A stretch of 64,000 nt of DNA, from contig NZ_MVDE01000024.1 of assembly GCF_002843385.1 (NCBI RefSeq), positions 1 to 64,000 on the forward strand, given 5' to 3'. Below, in pieces: positions 61,882 through 64,000 of the stretch. Numbering within the stretch: the first letter of the stretch is position 1; each line of letters opens with the position of its first letter. Below the pieces are notes generated by a model. It made no database searches, was not told the origin of the DNA, and saw only the letters and a list, made by a program, of their open reading frames with translations. The position numbers were made by a program, and so were the translations under genes. This DNA comes from Labilibaculum manganireducens. GTDB lineage: Bacteria; Bacteroidota; Bacteroidia; Bacteroidales; Marinifilaceae.

Positions 61882-63273
61882 TTAATTGCCCGTAGTTTTC
61901 CGTCTGCCTATCAGCGATGTGAAAATTCCGATCACACACAAAACTGTAAAGCTGATTACAATCACTCTCATGCTTAGTATGAATGAATCAAGATTGCCGG
62001 CATGAATTTTAGCATCGCCTAAAAACACATGTACCGAAAGAGCTGCAACAGCCATGCTGAACATCATACCGGTGGTTCGCATGGTAGCAACTGTTGCCGA
62101 TGCAAGTCCTAAAAAGCGTTTTTCTACCGAACTCATAACTGAATTTGTATTGGGTGATGAAAACAATCCAAATCCAAATCCTAAAATCAGTAAAGCAAAA
62201 ACAATATAGGCATAGGGCGTTTCCTTGCTGATAAAAGTGAGCAGCAACAGCCCTGCTGCACTTATTCCCATTCCTATTGATGCCAAAATCCGCGGGTCTT
62301 TTGTATCCGACAATTTCCCCGAGAAGGATGCAACTACAGCCATCACTACAGGTTGTGCAATTAAAACAAAACCAGCCTCTTTGGGCGATAAACCTTTCAC
62401 GTATTGCAGATACAAACTAAAAACGAATGTGATGGCAAAGGTGGCTGCATAGTTAATAAAAGCGGATAAATTGGAGAAGGCAAACAACTTGTTTTTGAAG
62501 AACAGCTGCATTTCGAAAACCGGGTTTTGGTGTTTTAACTCGTATCTGACAAAAATAAGCAAGCCGGTAATTCCCAATAAAGTGAATACAATTGCTTCCG
62601 TTTTTGGTAGATGCGAAAACCCATACATCAATCCCGAAACGGAAAACATATAAATCAAAGTCCCCATGTAGTCGAATTTCGCCTTGTCTGGAACTGCCCA
62701 TTCGGCCTTAATTTTTGTGAGTATTGCCATTATTATCAGCAAGACTGCTCCTGCATTAATAAAGAACAGGGAACGCCAACCTAAAGATTCTGTTAGAATG
62801 CCGCCCAAAACCGGAGCAATGGATAAGCCTACGTAAACGGCCATCACGTTTAATCCAATCATTTTACCTCTTTCGTGTGGTTCGAATGCCGATATTACAA
62901 TGGCCATGTTCGAGGCAAATATGCCTGCAGCGCCTATCCCCTGCAACAAACGCCCCATTAGTAATGTTTCGGAAGAAAAAGAAAAGGCGCAGAATAAAGT
63001 GGCCAAACCAAATAATACATTGCTGTACAGGAACATTTTTACACGTCCCCAATTGTCGCTTATTTTACCAAAAGGGACTAAAAATACCGACGAAGCCAGC
63101 AAAAAGGACATACTCACCCAACTTAAACCCACGGCCGACATTGATAATTCTTCCCCAATTCGGGGTAAAGCCACATTAACAGCAGCTCCCATTAGTGGAT
63201 TCAGAAAATTGGATGCCATGGTAACAGCCAGCAGAATCGTTTTATTCAAATTTGGATTTGTTTCTATCATCAT
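61882..63273 (-). CDS. MFS drug-efflux-type transporter (DHA2 family)
   Basis: The 463-residue membrane protein has about 14 predicted helices. The DHA2 signatures are seen: ALPRIGEELSMSAVGLSWVSMSFLLASSVFLVPFGKISDNWGR (helices 1-2 with the motif A loop) and GRLLQGIGAAGIFASNMAIV (motif C region). It exports drugs or other small molecules with protons. Substrate is not readable. It is co-oriented with the pectinesterase gene, 204 bases downstream of it, so joint transcription is not certain. The next gene is a symporter. Confidence 0.88.
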   Translation of the reverse strand: MMIETNPNLNKTILLAVTMASNFLNPLMGAAVNVALPRIGEELSMSAVGLSWVSMSFLLASSVFLVPFGKISDNWGRVKMFLYSNVLFGLATLFCAFSFSSETLLMGRLLQGIGAAGIFASNMAIVISAFEPHERGKMIGLNVMAVYVGLSIAPVLGGILTESLGWRSLFFINAGAVLLIIMAILTKIKAEWAVPDKAKFDYMGTLIYMFSVSGLMYGFSHLPKTEAIVFTLLGITGLLIFVRYELKHQNPVFEMQLFFKNKLFAFSNLSAFINYAATFAITFVFSLYLQYVKGLSPKEAGFVLIAQPVVMAVVASFSGKLSDTKDPRILASIGMGISAAGLLLLTFISKETPYAYIVFALLILGFGFGLFSSPNTNSVMSSVEKRFLGLASATVATMRTTGMMFSMAVAALSVHVFLGDAKIHAGNLDSFILSMRVIVISFTVLCVIGIFTSLIGRRKTTGN

Positions 63274-63520
63274 TCTCTTTCTTGTGTGTGCAGCAACCTA
63301 AATTTAGCTGTTTTTTGCGGAATCGGTACTTTTGTTTTTCTACCGTTTTTAGGAGGATAAAATAGTGCTTATTGAATTAAGTCATACCCTGACAAGTTGA
63401 TATTTTAAGCAGGATTTTGAAATTAAATGGGTATAAGTACTATATGGACTGCACCAAGTTTAAGATTGTTTTACATCTCAGCATACAAGCAAAATACTTC
63501 AGACTGTATTATCTTATCTT

Positions 63521-64000
63521 TTATCGCTTATGCAACGATTGGATACTTGTAAAAACAATTGCCGATAATGTAATCCCAAAGAAGTTGGCATCCAAACCAA
63601 AAGGCAATGTGGCTTCGGTTAAAATAAGAGTTAAAGTAGTTCCTCCTCCCAAAAGCATAGCATACATTGCGGCCTTTGCCGATGGCTTTTTCAAAAACAG
63701 AAACCCCAAAACAGGAACAAACAATCCGGAAACCATAAAGGCATACGAGTATAACATTAAATCGAGTACATTCTGCATTTTGGTAGCCAGAAAAATTGCC
63801 AATATCCCAATGACTAATGTTGCCAATTGCGAATAGCGGATACTCTTGGTGTTTTGTTTTGAAAGCCTTAATATATCTGTTGTAAAATTACCTGATGCCG
63901 CCATTAAACAACTATCGGCCGTTGACATGATTGCCGAAAAATAAGACGACATGAGCAGTCCCATCAAACCAACGGGGAAAATATGCGTTAAGAGTAAAGG
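63521..64000 (-). CDS. Sodium/solute symporter (SSS family), C-terminal part, cut by window end
   Basis: The last 160 residues of a symporter are visible; the gene begins beyond 64000. The C-terminal core FPVGLMGLLMSSYFSAIMSTADSCLMAAS matches the SSS family, followed by three to four membrane helices. By family, it would import a solute such as a sugar or uronic acid with sodium. The window truncates the gene, so substrate specificity cannot be judged. It may be part of a second pectin-linked group with the CE8 gene. Confidence 0.8.
   Translation of the reverse strand, partial: PLLLTHIFPVGLMGLLMSSYFSAIMSTADSCLMAASGNFTTDILRLSKQNTKSIRYSQLATLVIGILAIFLATKMQNVLDLMLYSYAFMVSGLFVPVLGFLFLKKPSAKAAMYAMLLGGGTTLTLILTEATLPFGLDANFFGITLSAIVFTSIQSLHKR

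Overview
The window comes from a Bacteroidota chromosome, most likely a marine or sediment Marinilabiliales-type organism. The evidence is a SusC/SusD pair with a hybrid two-component regulator, a type IX secretion C-terminal domain, BatA-type and TonB-dependent receptor genes, low GC, and several exact or near matches to the Bacteroidota promoter element TAnnTTTG. Genus assignment is an inference only.

Layout. (1) 1-2.7 kb: one promoter, six tandem tRNA-Lys(UUU) genes and one terminator. Next comes a decayed Fic gene behind a striking dyad of TGAGCT half-sites, then a DUF2867 gene. (2) 2.7-30.5 kb: a pectin and galacturonate utilization region. A LacI regulator diverges from uxaB-uxaA (galacturonate catabolism). 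A long leftward polysaccharide utilization locus follows: GH28, GH105, SusC, SusD, a LamG-like protein, PL10, GH43, the KdgF cupin, GH95, an alpha/beta-hydrolase esterase and a CE8 pectin methylesterase. A divergent hybrid sensor/AraC regulator sits at its head, with a direct-repeat operator candidate in between. Together these genes would bind and import pectic oligosaccharides, remove methyl and probably acetyl groups, cleave the backbone hydrolytically and by lyase, open unsaturated galacturonate (GH105, KdgF), and feed galacturonate into UxaB/UxaA. (3) 30.5-47.6 kb: housekeeping and envelope genes. These include a thioredoxin-like protein with a CxxS site, a seventh tRNA-Lys, an ECF sigma/anti-sigma/beta-solenoid operon, an M24 aminopeptidase, YjbQ, a low-molecular-weight phosphatase homolog without its catalytic Cys, an M19 dipeptidase, a TonB-dependent receptor, a BatA-like protein, a PAS hybrid kinase and ornithine aminotransferase. 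(4) 47.6-60 kb: a 2873-residue secreted protein of 13 modules with a type IX sorting domain, a LysM/periplasmic-binding protein, a ferritin-like protein lacking His ligands, and a Crp-type regulator. (5) 60-64 kb: a second CE8 pectinesterase, an MFS exporter and the C-terminal part of a sodium/solute symporter that runs off the window.

The most unusual items are: an intercistronic element present three times inside the pectin locus, ending at the start codons of kdgF and the GH105 gene, with a palindrome inserted in one copy; the four-half-site dyad before the dead Fic gene; the 13-module giant protein with one conserved Cys per module and a recent 591-bp internal duplication; the tRNA-Lys hexamer with alternating 108/109-bp spacing; and several enzyme homologs missing key catalytic or ligand residues. 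No integrase, transposase, CRISPR array or rRNA was seen. All function calls come from reading sequence motifs; no database search was run.
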